Shown piece after piece: positions 1 through 11,371 of a stretch of DNA of 64,000 nt (positions are counted from its first letter, which is position 1; the number at the start of each line of letters is the position of its first letter). Made by a program: the position numbers and the translations under genes. Under the pieces are notes generated by a model. It made no database searches, was not told where the DNA came from, and worked only from the letters and a program-made list of their open reading frames with translations. Origin of the DNA: Cercospora beticola (Eukaryota > Ascomycota > Dothideomycetes > Mycosphaerellales > Mycosphaerellaceae); contig NC_088939.1 in the NCBI RefSeq assembly GCF_033473495.1, positions 3,224,001 through 3,288,000 on the forward strand, in the 5' to 3' direction.

Positions 1-516
1 AACAAGCATCGGAGGCAAGTCTTCATCACTCGTAGCATTCCAGTCCAGCTCGTATTTCCAACGTTTCCTGCCTTGCTCGAAAGATGGTCTCCGTTCTTGG
101 CTGCTTGCCCTCGAACTGCTGCCTGCCGTAACGCTTTCGTTCTCATTTATTCGTGCAAGTCCCCCACCTGTCACTGGACCGCCTTCTATCATCCGGCCGC
201 TCCATTCTGCTCTCATGCCGGCCTCGAAGAAACCAGATCCTTGACTCAGGATCAAGCGATGCAGCAGATATCTGTTCACTTTCCTCCCATTCGCACTGCT
301 GATGATGATCTCTACATCGCCAGTGTGTGCGAATACCGGGAACTCGTTCTGTGGAAGATGAGTTCCCCCACCATGATGCGATCGCGCATGTCGATGTCGG
401 CGTGTGTGTGAGCGGCCTGACGTGACCGAGGACGCTCGTGGTGCAGCTGCTATCGATGCTGGAGGAGGCGGAACACGACCGGTGTCTGAGTATGGGGGAG
501 GGTGATGTGACACCAT
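1..516 (-). CDS. BTB/POZ-domain protein, partial (runs off left edge)
   Basis: One reading frame stays open on the minus strand from the window edge back to a TGA at 664-666. It reads a Pro/Ser/His-rich N-terminal part and then FPVFAHTGDVEIIIS, and YLLHRLILSQGSGFFEAG, which is the start of a fungal BTB/POZ fold (protein-protein interaction, often a Cullin-3 adaptor). After it comes a Ser/Arg-rich loop and WKYELDW near the edge. The C-terminus lies outside the window. The first in-frame ATG is at 514-516. The frame is also protein-like upstream of that (ARDALVYKAPQQL, about 520-595), so the real start probably lies in an upstream exon joined between 517 and 663. I could not fix that acceptor. 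The BTB assignment is fairly secure; the start is not. Confidence 0.72.
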   Translation of the reverse strand, partial: MVSHHPPPYSDTGRVPPPPASIAAAPRASSVTSGRSHTRRHRHARSHHGGGTHLPQNEFPVFAHTGDVEIIISSANGRKVNRYLLHRLILSQGSGFFEAGMRAEWSGRMIEGGPVTGGGLARINENESVTAGSSSRASSQERRPSFEQGRKRWKYELDWNATSDEDLPPMLV

Positions 517-1102
517 CTCTTGTCGATCCAGTTCTGCTACACGATCCGCCGTGAGTTGTTGCGGTGCCTTGTACACAAGTGCATCTCTCGCGAGTCCTTC
601 TCGTCGCCCCTCCTGCGACCTGCTGCAGCGCCTCTCTTCTGGATCGACTGGTCCGGCTCGAGGTCACGCGCAGCACGCGCGACTTGTTGATCAACAGTGG
701 GGTCGCTGTGCTCGCTTCAGCGTGTCAGTTCCGGCGTCGGCCAAGATTCACTGGCAAGTTGGAAAGAGGTGTCAGCGAGGCGGATGAGGCGATGGCGAAA
801 GAGGACACATGCTCGTGGGAGAACCTGTCTAGGTCTACGGGCGCGCCGTCGCCAGTGCGCAACGTTCGTCATGTCTCTAGGGTGTGGCAGGCTCCGAAGC
901 GGATGCAGGGCTCGCCAATAGCCACATCCCACCGAGCTGTCGAAGCAAGGACAGAACAGGTACGGAGTGGTGATTGGCTATAACTACTCACTCGGCAGCA
1001 GGGGATCGTCTGTGTCGTTCTTCTAGTCTCACTTGGACCGAGTCTCTTTGACCCCATTCGACCACATTCGCGGACTTCAGCTACATCTTCCTGAGCTACT
1101 CG
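517..1102. other. Upstream part of the BTB gene and 3' flank of the NmrA-like gene
   Basis: The minus strand between about 517 and 663 is open in the BTB frame and probably holds the end of an upstream intron and some N-terminal codons. From about 667 to 1102 I see no coding frame I can support. A first exon and promoter of the BTB gene would be expected here. Confidence 0.4.
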
Positions 1103-2140
1103 TCACTTTCGCACATATTCTGCTCCGAAGTCATACTCTTTGGTCCTCCTCACGGCCGCACGTGTAGCCTCATCGAAGCCTTCCTCGGGTAAGCCGAGCA
1201 ACTGGTTGGCCACGCCTCTCCTGCTTTCGTGATCACCACTTCCGTCCGGGAAAAACACCCGTGTGTACATCATTCTCACGAATCCACTCCTATCTCCTTC
1301 CTGCATAGCCTTCAGGCCGCTTTCATACCGCTCCCGGCTAGACTCTTTCGTAATGTGCCAGTCAAACTCGTCAGTGCCAGTGACACGCATGACAGATTCG
1401 AGCATTTCTTTCTGGCTGACTGTGAAAGATTTGACGTAGACCATCTGGTTCCGAAACCGCTCAAGACAAGCTCCGGCGCCTTCTTCAGCTTGGACCGGTA
1501 GACTGAGCAAAGCAGCTACAGCCCGGCCAACCTGGATGCCTTAGCAACAAGTTCTGGAATAAAAGTGGAAGCAGCTTACCTGGGGCCAAGTGGAGGTCGA
1601 AATCTTTGTCTCACCGTCATCGAACAACGTCGCCTCCCTCTTGTCGATATCAATGCCAAAAGCAGGCCCAATCGCCAAAGACCACTCGTACCAGAATCCA
1701 GTAACGACTCCAATGTAGGAAGAATGTCCCAATTCCTCGATCAATTTCCGCGCAGCCACGTTCTTTTGGAATATGGGGATATCTCTGACCAACCCCTCAT
1801 CTGCGTTATCTGGGCTCCATTCGTTGGGCAAGATCCATTCGACTCCGGCATGGCCAGCGGCTTCAAATAGCGCTTTCAGCTGATTTTCCTGATCCGCGAA
1901 GACATTTATGGTAATGACCAGTGCATCCTGGCCTTGCAGAGCTTCCCCCAGTGAAGCTTGGTTCTTATAGTCCACGCGAGCGACTTTGACATCTTCTGGG
2001 AATTTGCTCTTACTGTCGATTCGAGTGATGGCTGTGACGACGTGCTTGCCGGTTGCCAGAAGTTCGGCAGTCATGTACTTGCCGCTATTGCCAGCAGCAC
2101 CGACAATGGCCACGTTGCGAATATGGGTTCGAGATGTCAT
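1103..2140 (-). CDS. NmrA-like NAD(P)-binding protein (isoflavone reductase-type)
   Basis: Two exons, 2140-1580 and 1531-1103, flank a 48-nt intron (GTAAGC ... CATCCAG). The junction is phase 0 and gives 329 residues, the usual length for the family. The N-terminus VAIVGAAGNSGKYMTAELL is a Rossmann GxxGxxG dinucleotide site at residues about 10-28. ILPNEWSPDN and the following GVVTGFWYEWS match the NmrA/isoflavone reductase-like (atypical SDR) core. Members either reduce small aromatic substrates or sense the NAD(P)+/NAD(P)H ratio, as NmrA does for the GATA factor AreA. Which applies here cannot be read from sequence. No transmembrane or signal segment is visible, so it is probably cytosolic. 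The ATG at 2140 begins the Rossmann strand directly, which supports this start. The gene lies in tandem with the BTB gene. Confidence 0.85.
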
Positions 2141-2365
2141 TGCAGTGAGCGAACCATGAGTCCGTCGTTCATCGAGAGCATGTGGCTGAAGTAAATACGC
2201 ATGGCCTTTTCTGAAGGATGGCCGGACTTATCTTAACGCCGTCTCAGAAGGAACGAACAACCACTCTCATCGATGGACAGTACCACACAACTCGATGCGC
2301 CTCTGATGCGCACACTTCAGCAGCTGCCCGATCATTATTTTGTCCGCCCCGGAGCTCTTCCGCTC

Positions 2366-2371
2366 TTTATA
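2366..2371 (-). promoter_or_regulatory. Possible TATA box of the NmrA-like gene
   Basis: TATAAA on the minus strand, about 226 nt upstream of the ATG at 2140. The position is plausible for a fungal promoter but the call rests on the motif alone. Confidence 0.3.
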
Positions 2372-3688
2372 TCCGGTCTCGTGGAACGCAAACACAAGCC
2401 ATCTACGCTCGCTAATGGAGTCTGTAACATCGATATGGGAGACAAGTCCGAACTAGACGCAACTGCGCAGCCGGATCGCAGACCTCACTTGATTCATACT
2501 GGTACAAAGAAGTCTACAGACTGGTGCATACGATGCTTTTATTTGCTGATGTACCACATTGAGCCGCAACGACGTTGATAACGATGCTCGTCTACCCTTT
2601 GAGTACAGATACAAGTATTCCATCGCTTGTACGACCATTATATCACGATGGCCTTCCCGGTGCAGGATCCCATTTGAACGGCCAAATTCTGTAGATCTGG
2701 GCGTACAGGCCACTGCCCCGTTTTTATGCTGCAACAAAACTTATTCTCGGCCGTAGTATTCCCTGCGCACTCACTTACACTTCAATAGTCGCTGAGCAGA
2801 GAAGCAACATCCCGGGCCAGCATACAACCACTTCTAACAACCTCCAAGAAATTTTGCTCTGCAGTAGCCAGGAGCTCGGAACGGTTGTCAATGCATGGAT
2901 GGCTCTATCAGAAAACCATCTCACTGCATTACTGACTCCGTCACGAGCCACTTCATCTCGCAGCTCATTCGCTCGATGCCGGCCGTAAAAGCAAATCATT
3001 CCAAGATGCACCTTCTCCTCACAGGAAGCCGGCGATGTGATGATCACTCATCTCAAAGATTCTCTCCATGGGTCATGCAGTTCATGCGGTAGGTGAGCTT
3101 GCTGGTTATTCCCAGACCTGATCGCAATATTCCCACGAACCATACAGATGGTTCTGAACCATGGATTGAAAACGAACTCTTCGTCCAAGCAAGCCAAGCC
3201 AGTCAACCAGGTCGATTCCATATCAGGTCCATGAAACGCGCCTTCATCAACCAACAACGGAAAAAATTCCTCTGTAAGCCAAGATCCATATCCTAGCGGA
3301 CATTCGGACAATACCCAACAACCCGACTGCGAAAAACCTATCCACTTCATCCTGAGGGTTTAAACACCCACAGACCTGGCACCTCATCCCTTCAAAAATT
3401 CGGGCTCCAAACAGGCCGGATTTCGTTCTCCTGAGTTCAGGTTTGTGCGTTTCAGAACACTGACATGGTGTGTACAAGTGTACAAGTCTACATGTTTTTG
3501 CATTCGTACCTGAGGATGAACCGTGCGAGTATCTTCAGAGGGCTCCCAGGTCCTGGCGAAGCGTCGAGCCGTGGTTGGATGAGAGTACGACCAAAGCGAG
3601 CGGAGACCAGTGCGTTGTCGGACCCAACAGCCAGGCACAGCTATCAAAGTTAGCAGGGAAAGCGCTGCCTGTCAACAGGAGGAATTAA

Positions 3689-3728
3689 CAAGGATCAAGC
3701 TCGTTTGGTGGAATTCCACTGATCCTTG
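3689..3728. repeat. Nested inverted repeat with a 12-bp palindrome
   Basis: Arms CAAGGATCA (3689-3697) and TGATCCTTG (3720-3728) enclose the perfect palindrome GTGGAATTCCAC (3708-3719). The arms could form a short stem. No gene sits across it. It may be a protein-binding palindrome or the scar of a small element. Confidence 0.6.
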
Positions 3729-4297
3729 CTATAAAGTGCATGCGGTATCATGGTCGAGGAGTTCATGAATGATCGTCGTGATGCCATGCATTTAGTCATT
3801 GAACAGTAAGAGCATTGAGAAACTGAGAACTCCATTCGAGATGATTCTTGATCCATTTCCACTCGAAAAGAAAAAAGTAGATGCTAGCGATTGATTTTCT
3901 AACAATGGCAACCCTCATCCTGCAGCAGCGTCCTTTCCATCTGGTATAGATATGTTGTGTCCCGTGGTACCAATGCCCTCACCTTTGCCCAAACAGAGCT
4001 CGGAAAATCCCCATTCGGTGGTTAGGTGCTGCTATATCATCATACATCAGACGTCGACCGCATCGCAGAATGCCTCTGGCACCATAGCTTTCCCATCCTT
4101 CCTTCCCACCTCATCCTCTTCATGCAAATCCCTTCCCAGTTCCTCTGGCCATCCAACAATCCCGACGCAGTCCCAGCCGGCGTCCTCTACAGCCTATACC
4201 AACAAAGAAATGTAGGTATCCTGCTCACACTCTGCCTGCAGGACACAGCTATGCTCGCTCAAAAAGAGTAGATCATCGCAAAGGAACGCATAACAAA

Positions 4298-7200
4298 TCA
4301 AATCATTCCACCGTTCTCTTTCCATCGCGCGTCGAGCGGGGTACTGTTCGCACTCCGTGATGGCACGTCCTTGTCCTTTTTCTTTCGCAAGCCAGGTGGT
4401 ATCAGCTTGGTAGTTTTCCTCTCCTTCTTCTCCTTGTCTCGATTTCGATCAGCTTCCATTTGAGATCGAATCTGTACTCTCGCAGCCTCTCGCCGCTCTC
4501 GGTGGCGGACCTCCTTTTCGTAGCTTGGCAGCGCCGTTGTGCTCTGGTGTTCGGTATCGCTGCTGACAGCGCTCGAGATGCCAGATATGTTGCTCATGCT
4601 TGCATTGGCTGAGGCAGTAGGCGAGCCTATGGTGTGTGAGTAGTCGCGCGCCACAAAAGTGCTGGCGCTCATAGTGCTGCCACCTAGACTCCGGATTCCT
4701 GACCGGGCGGGGTAATCGCTCTGCGATCGTGGCAAGCTGTAAGCTGTGGAAGCGGGAGGTGAAGACATGTACTGCCTGTTTTGATCGTCGTCGGAGACAA
4801 TATCTGTGCCGGCGGTATCACCGCGCAGCTGTGCCAGTGTAGCCTCAATTGCAGGGTTGGCGTCGTCGGGCAGTATCGAAGGATCGTTGGCGATTCTATC
4901 GGCAACCATGTCGAATGCGTCCTGACCTTGCTTCGCCGGCTGTCCGCGGATGTGCGCCTTCTGTAGCTGGTTGATAACGTCTTCCCATTGGAAGCTTCCA
5001 GGGCTGTCTGGGCGCTCTGCTCTCTCTGCGCGATTGAGGCATTCCTGTGTCCGCGCGTTGAGCTCTTCGCAGAGCTGATGGAACTCCTTGAGATCACCCT
5101 CGGAGGCAATGATGGCGTTGATGATATCAGTGTGAGTTTTGCCTGGAAGGGACGCAGAATCATTGCTGCTGGACAGCGCTGCCAGAGCCTCGAGCCATAG
5201 ATGGATCAAATCGGCAAAAGATCTGGCTTGATCGATTAGGTATGGCAAGCTTGGGAATCCCTCACGACTACTAGGCGGGAGTCGTTGCATAATCGTCATC
5301 GGCGTCGTGTAGCTGAGATGGCGCTCAGCGCTTACCACATCGGAGGGCCAGGTTGGAGAGGCGGCAGAGTTGGGGAAGCTGTTGCCACCAATGGGTGCGG
5401 GCACGTGACAGACATCGTCGATAAAGGTCTTGAAGCTCTCGCGATGCTGGACGAGGAAAGCGTTCATGGGCTCCATCCATGGCTCCTTGGTGCCGAAGGA
5501 AGCCATGTTTGCCATCGTCTGGAGCGATTTTGCGATCAGAGTAAACGTGCGACGGGCCCGTGGCTTGATGTCATCTGCGTCGATGTCAGTATGTGTTCCA
5601 TTCGACGCACCCAAATTGCCTTACCGTTGAGAAGCCCGAAGAGCTTAGGGTTGAGCACCGCTGGACAGAAGAAGCGCAGGAACAGGAAACCAGATACGCT
5701 GCTGTAGCTCACAGTTCGCAAGAAGTCCCCATAGCGATCTTCCGCGCATGCACGGATGTGTCGAAAGATGATCCTGAGTTCGATTGGACATCGGTGCTTC
5801 TGTGCGACAATGCCCCTCCAGACATCTTGCGTGAACAGCATCAGCCGTCTCCAGTTCCGGTCCACGTCCTGTGGTGACCCCACACGGTTTGGATCGACTT
5901 CGCAGTCCAGATCTTTGTCGTTGATTTCTTGTAACTTGGGGGCCAGCGACTCTTCGAGATATTCCTTGCCGACGCGACGCATGTGAGAGTCCAAGCTCTT
6001 CGTCAGCAGCGTGTTGCCGCGGAATAGTAAATTCGCTTCGAGTGTCGCATTCTTGTTCAGGTCGCGCACAATAAGCTCACGGTCGCTGTTCGGTCCGCCA
6101 GTCGTCATGGGATCGCCACTGCTCTCCGAGCCCACTCTCCTGCTGTAGCGTAATCTTGTGATGGGTGTTTCCTTGTGTATACCGTCAATCTCCTCCTCTA
6201 CCAATGCCATAAGCCAATCTCCCGCTTTGCCAGAAACTTGATAAATGTTCAACAAGCTGTCGCTGAGCCTTTTGAGCTCACTGGGTATCATTTGTGCAAT
6301 CTGCAATGTCAAGCCATTCGAGAATTTGTGCAGCAGCTCGCTGAGCTGCTGGTAGTCGCGCGCCATGAGAATGATGCCCTCGTCCGCGCGTACCTTGATC
6401 AGAACTTCACCCACTCGCTGCCCATGCATATTGGTCACAGGCCACCATTTCTCAACTTCCTTTTCTGGCTCCAGCTCTTCCATCTGAATCTCGACTTTGC
6501 CACAATTGTGGTCAAAGGCGAGGGCAGTGAAGCCACCTTGCTCCTCGCCGTACGTGTCGTGAGCTTTGTGTTTGCTGTCCTGCTTGGTCGATTCATGCTC
6601 TGGTGGACGGCGTTTGATAATGACACTAGCATTGTTGAGCACCGGCGGGAGGTCCTGAAACTCGAAGCTTTCACCCCACAGGGGATTGAGCCCCTCGTAC
6701 TTGACCACGGTCTTCCCTCTGGTTTCGTTGTCGAGGAGGACCTCGGCATAGTAGCCATGTTTTTCAGTTGAGGCGTTGGAATGTTGTTTGCCATGGCTCG
6801 AGCCGGGGTCGTTGGCGTTGGTGGGTTGCATTTTGGCTTCGACTACCCTGACACTTAAGCTCCGTTCCATCCGAAAAGTATATGTGGTGCTGGTAGCGAT
6901 CATGCTTTCGAGATCCTGGTTGGAGCTTCCTTGACCATTCTCCTGCTCCGCGTCTATCCGCGGACCGTATATCGACGGCATCGTGAAAGCCCGGAGCAGA
7001 ACGAACCAGACCTCGTAGAGCACGCGATTCTCCAGGCTGAGGAAAATCGGTCGAATGAATCCAGGTTGGGTAGTCGTGTAGCTCGCGGTGTACTGCGGGT
7101 AGATGGCAATGCAGAATTCGTTTTCCAAGACGCTCGAGTCCAATCGTTGTATCGCACATCGGCTTAGTTGACTAAGTTGTACGACCGAGATCAGCGAGTT

Positions 7201-8865
7201 ATCTGCGTCGGAGTGTAGTTTCAGCTCGCCATTCTCCCGAAGTTGCCCGCTAATTCGTCTCCATCTACGCGAGCCCGCGCTTTGCATCCTATGGTTGGAG
7301 GGCCTACTCGAAGATGGTTGGCCAAGAGTGGAAGCGCTCGAGCTGTTATACCCAATGTTGGTATCCCAGTAAATCATCTTGCCAATCTTGATGACAGGGT
7401 TCTCCTTGGGTAGAGCCGCTATGACTGACTTTCGGCGATCGCTTCTCTGACTTCTATTGCTTGAAGCGCGATCCCGGGTCTGCGGACTGACAGGATTGTT
7501 GACTGAGGCTCTTCGCATGCTGTGCTCGGACATCGACGATGACTTGGTGTTGTCCGGATCCGGGCGCGGCTCATTACTGCTGACGGAACTCGTGTCTCTC
7601 GGTGTCCAGTGCAGCAGAGCCGCAAACCAGGCGTCAAAGTCAGACTGTGTCTGCAATTTGATGTGCACTTCTTCAGTTCGATCCGGGAACGAGACTTCCA
7701 GATACGGCATTTCCCCATCCAGGTTCGACCTCACGGAAGAGCCTCGAAGTTCCGGGACAAGTGTCTTGTGAGCACCTTCACTCCCTCGCGACTCGTACAT
7801 GAGGCTCCCGCTCTCTTCGTGTATGTAGCAATAACTCTGGCTCCACGGATTTCCAAAACCTCGCCGAAATATGACATTGCCGCTCATTCTGCCATTGAGT
7901 GTCTTCATGAGGTGCAATATTCGTCTCGCATTGGCGCTAGGCAGAGCGGATGTTATTGAGTCGGCCGTGCTCGAAGACACTGGCGATATAGAGCGATGCC
8001 CCTGAGGTGTGTGGGAAGGTGACACGACCGGCGAGCCGACGGACGACACAGACGGCGCAGTCAACGGCTCCGTGGCAGCTGGTACTGAGGCGAGATATTC
8101 GGCCCCGCCTATGGGTGATGATGGCGACTGCACGCTGCCGACTCGATTCTTGAATCGAGTGCCTATGGTCGTATCGGCGTGGCCTCTTCTCCGCTCATCG
8201 TTGGTACTCGTGCGCGGACGCTGCGCGTGCCCATTGTCCGCCATGACGCCGTGCGTACGATGACCATTGCCCGCACTCTCACTGCGCCCAAGGAAGGAGG
8301 TGTTGGTCAGGTTCACGCTGCCGTTTCTGCTGCCGCTGGGACTGATCGTATGGCTGCGCTCGCGGTCGAGATCCTTGTCGCGTCGTTTGCTCTTGCTGCT
8401 CGACGATCCGCCAGAACTTTCTCGCGCCGCAGCACCGCCTACGATGGTGGTAGTGGTGTGCGGAATGAAGACCTGCTCGAAGTTCATGGTGGTGTTTACG
8501 GGCAGGTTGCCATTGCCATTGCGATCATGGTGCTCGAGGGAATTTCCCCTTCTCGTGCGCTGGTCTTCGGGTGTTACCGTCCGAATGGTCGTTTGTGTGC
8601 CACTGCTGTTCACTGCTGTGCTACCCGAGCCTTGCCTCAGCGGCATGGAGGGGCGGCGGCTTACTGATCTCGGCTTGGGTTCAGTCTGCGTGGAGCTCGT
8701 GGACATGGTCGTCGTCGGTTGGCGCTCGGTCAGATACTCATCATACATGCTCGGGTCCTTGGACTGTTTCTCCTGCCCCCATCTATTTTTGCTGCGCGAC
8801 TTGTCCTGGTCGTGCACATTGGACTGCCACACGCCGCTGCGGCGGCGGGAGGATTTGTCACTCAT
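4298..8865 (-). CDS. BUD2: RasGAP with PH and C2 domains, BUD2/CLA2 type
   Basis: Exon 1 (8865-5625) and exon 2 (5574-4298) are joined over a 50-nt intron (GTAAGG ... GACGCAG). The junction restores FGLLN-DDIKPRARRTFTLIAKSLQ and gives about 1505 residues. Domains: a long Ser/Arg-rich disordered N-terminus; a PH domain at about 325-420 (GNPWSQSYCYIHEE ... DFDAWFAALLHW); a C2 domain at about 665-830 (LSVRVVEAKM ... NPLWGESFEF); RasGAP at about 930-1140. RasGAP hallmarks are LLFRGNTLLTKS, where the Arg is the likely catalytic finger, and FLRFFCPAVLNPKLFGLL. A Lys/Arg-rich C-tail follows. PH-C2-GAP is the BUD2/CLA2 layout. In yeast that protein stimulates GTP hydrolysis on the Rap-like GTPase Bud1/Rsr1 at the cortex to place polarity sites. 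The ATG at 8865 is the first in the frame. The frame is open slightly further upstream (EEPPPPPRR), so an upstream exon is possible. Substrate identity is inferred from architecture. Confidence 0.9.
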
Positions 8866-11298
8866 GGTCTGTCGCCGCGGTGGTGGTGGTGGTTCCTCGT
8901 CCAGGCCCAAGTCACCGTTCCAACGTGCTCAGCGCCTGGTCAGCACCAGCTCGACGAGGTGCTCCTAGCAAGCCCGCGGTCACTTGTCGGCGGCTGTTTC
9001 GCATTTCTCGTTCGGCGGGCGCTGCGAGGGCACGACACAGCGAGCGAAGGAAATCGCAGAAGCCGCCAGCAGCAGTCAATGGGTTGGTTGGCCGAGCTAG
9101 TGCTTCAGCGCCAGCATTGGCGGGCGCCTGAGGACGACACAAAGAAGCGGCTTTGTTTCGAGGGTGGAGGTGGAGGTGGACGTCGCTACCAGTGTCGTCC
9201 GACAGGCCGGGGGAGGGAGGCGGTCGGTCAGGACAATTCACACAATCGGCAGTCGGCGCCGCTCGCGTCGTGAGCTGTGCTCGGTCGGAAGTATGGGGAT
9301 GGAGGTGGTGACTGACGGCGCCACTTCGCGCACACGAGAGAGAAGAGCACGGCACGATCCTCTATGGCCGTCGACGGTGGGGCGTGCGTGCGCTTCCTCC
9401 CCTCCACCAGCGAGCTAAGCGTTGTCGATCTCATCTGCACATTCCAACTGCTACTGCTACCGCGACGAGGTCACCGGCCTCCGTCCTCCACCACACACGC
9501 TGGCCGGCAGAATCACGTTCCCATCAAGATTCCTTGCCGCGGTGGATTACCTACCAGGAACGGCGAATGGCTGCGCAAGCATGGACCTCCTTGTCCACGC
9601 GATACAGCTGTCATCCTCTCTCACAGTGCTGACAGCAGATGCGTGCGCGCCCAAGGTTAATTTCTCCGTCGCCCATTGAGCATGGAGTTGGGAGACAGGG
9701 CACTAGTTACCGCTAGTTTGTAGCCCAATCCCTCGCTGCCCAGGACGAAGGACGGCGAGCGCGTACCTGGCCCGCTGCTGCTGCTGAGAACTGCTTGATT
9801 CTTAACTGTACTTCTGCTGCGTCACTGGAAAACTCTCACCTGCAGCGCTCATCCTCGCCAATACTTTTTCCATGTTTCAGCTGTCAAGCTCTGGGACGAG
9901 TAACGACAGCAATGCAATACCCGCATTGATGCTCCACGAGAGTTCGCGTGTTCATTATTGATGTCAGAGGCGTGGCGAGCTGGTCAGGTACGCGCCCAAG
10001 TGCTTGTGGTGATCATTATCAAGCGTGCCACGCTGTCGGGACTCTCTCGCAGCACTGCACAAGGCTTTCTCCTGTTCTTCGTACTGCATGAAACATAACA
10101 CACGCAGTCTCGTGCAGATGGCCGTCATTCTTTGTCTCTACGCATACGGCACTGCAAAATGTGACATGTTGTAATCACGTACCGGCAGTCTTGCGCTCTG
10201 CGACCGCCGACTGGATGATCTCGAAGCGAATTGGGCCTCTCTCTCAACGTCTAGTTCCACGCCTACGAGTCAGAGGCACAGGTATAAGAGGCGTTTCATT
10301 GGACTAGTGCGTCACCATGAGGTTGTGAGGGATCTGGATTGAGTCCCAAACACACCGCATTATTCAACAGGCCAGGTGGGAGAAAACACCACCCTTCGCC
10401 ACGACCGGCTCGTCTCGTGGAAGCAACTAGCCATATGCTGCGATGTCCAATAGAAAGGGTAGCACTGCACAATGCTGGACACCGATCCACGATCTCCTCT
10501 GGGAAGGACATTCGAGAAGCTAACGGCGTTTTGAAACATGCTGCCTCGAGAGCATCATTTCGATCAGCTTGATCCGAAGAGATCGTGACAGAGCCAATTC
10601 TCCGAACACACATTGGAAGCGACGAGAAAAACTTGAATCAGCCATCGTCTTGGCAAGGCGAAGTCCGTTCAATTTGTGGCGTTCGCACATGTGTGCCCAA
10701 CTGTGATCTGCTCTACTCTGGGCGGTTGTTGCCAAGCTTGTGCTCACGAAGGATGATCATTTTGTCCCAGAGGCATCAAGCTGATTTCCAATGCGTAGCT
10801 AGAAGGATGGGAGAAGTCACATGTCCTCTAACAATCGCGGCGATCAAGGATTTACGCCTCAATGCCGCCCGAAGCGAGCGGATCTGAAGGTGAAAAGAGA
10901 CGAGATTGAAAGGGATAGGCAGCACTTTGACATTGATCACATGAACAGCAGTTCTCGCTGGTGCGGCCGCACGTTGAAAGGCTCAAGCCGGATCTCTACA
11001 TTCTCCCAAGAGCAGCAAAAGTCGATTCTTCCTTCCAAAACCCTAAAGAAGTGTTCATTCCAAGGTATATCCATGCCGGTTTCAGTAGTCATTCGAGAAA
11101 GTCCGCATGAAGCTTCCCAAAGGTAATGATACTCCCAGCAGAAATCAGATCGAGTGTTCAATCTGTCGTGTCACAAGACCCAGACAATAGAAATAATCCA
11201 AAATAAAATTATGTGCAACAGGCAGCACTCTCCCGCTCATTCCCACATCTGTGCTCAAGCCACAGTTCCTCGACCCAACAGCCACTTGGGCAGATAAC
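8866..11298. other. 2.4 kb gene-free stretch upstream of the RasGAP gene
   Basis: It should contain the promoter and leader of the RasGAP gene and the 3' flank of the Ser/Pro-rich gene. Short G-rich repeats are visible: GGT units near 8878-8892 and GGAGGT units near 9162-9182. Several open frames at 8.7-9.7 kb are long only because the DNA is GC-rich; none reads like a protein. I found no gene here. Confidence 0.5.
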
Positions 11299-11328
11299 AG
11301 AGTCTTAGCTCGGATCAGCTAAGACTCT
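11299..11328. repeat. Perfect 12-bp hairpin 3' of the Ser/Pro-rich gene
   Basis: AGAGTCTTAGCT, a 6-nt loop (CGGATC), then AGCTAAGACTCT: twelve uninterrupted complementary pairs. It lies 44 nt beyond the stop codon at 11372, so the transcript's 3' UTR would probably contain it. A pyrimidine run follows on the plus strand. The role is unknown; RNA stability or 3'-end formation are possibilities. Confidence 0.7.
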
Positions 11329-11371
11329 TTCCTTTTCTGGCGTCCGGCGGTGCCGCCATACCGCCGCCAAG

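Larger units (their letters stand above)
2141..4297. other. Long intergenic stretch, no firm gene
   Basis: This 2.2 kb holds the promoter side of the NmrA-like gene and the 3' flank of the RasGAP gene. On the minus strand 2775-3647 one frame carries only three stops (near 3384, 3360 and 3048). It reads a protein-like middle section containing WLTEEFFPLLVDEGAF and FNPWFRTICMV. I could not match it to a family. It may be a decayed gene or chance. A nested inverted repeat lies at 3689-3728. Confidence 0.4.

Noticed and set aside
143..694. 183-codon minus-strand open frame
   Set aside because: Arg/Ser/Cys-rich reading without domains; it overlaps the BTB frame, which carries clear family motifs.
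8267..8968. 233-codon plus-strand frame opposite the RasGAP N-terminus
   Set aside because: Antisense to a strongly supported gene; its Leu/Arg/Val-rich reading is what Ser/Arg-rich codons give on the other strand.
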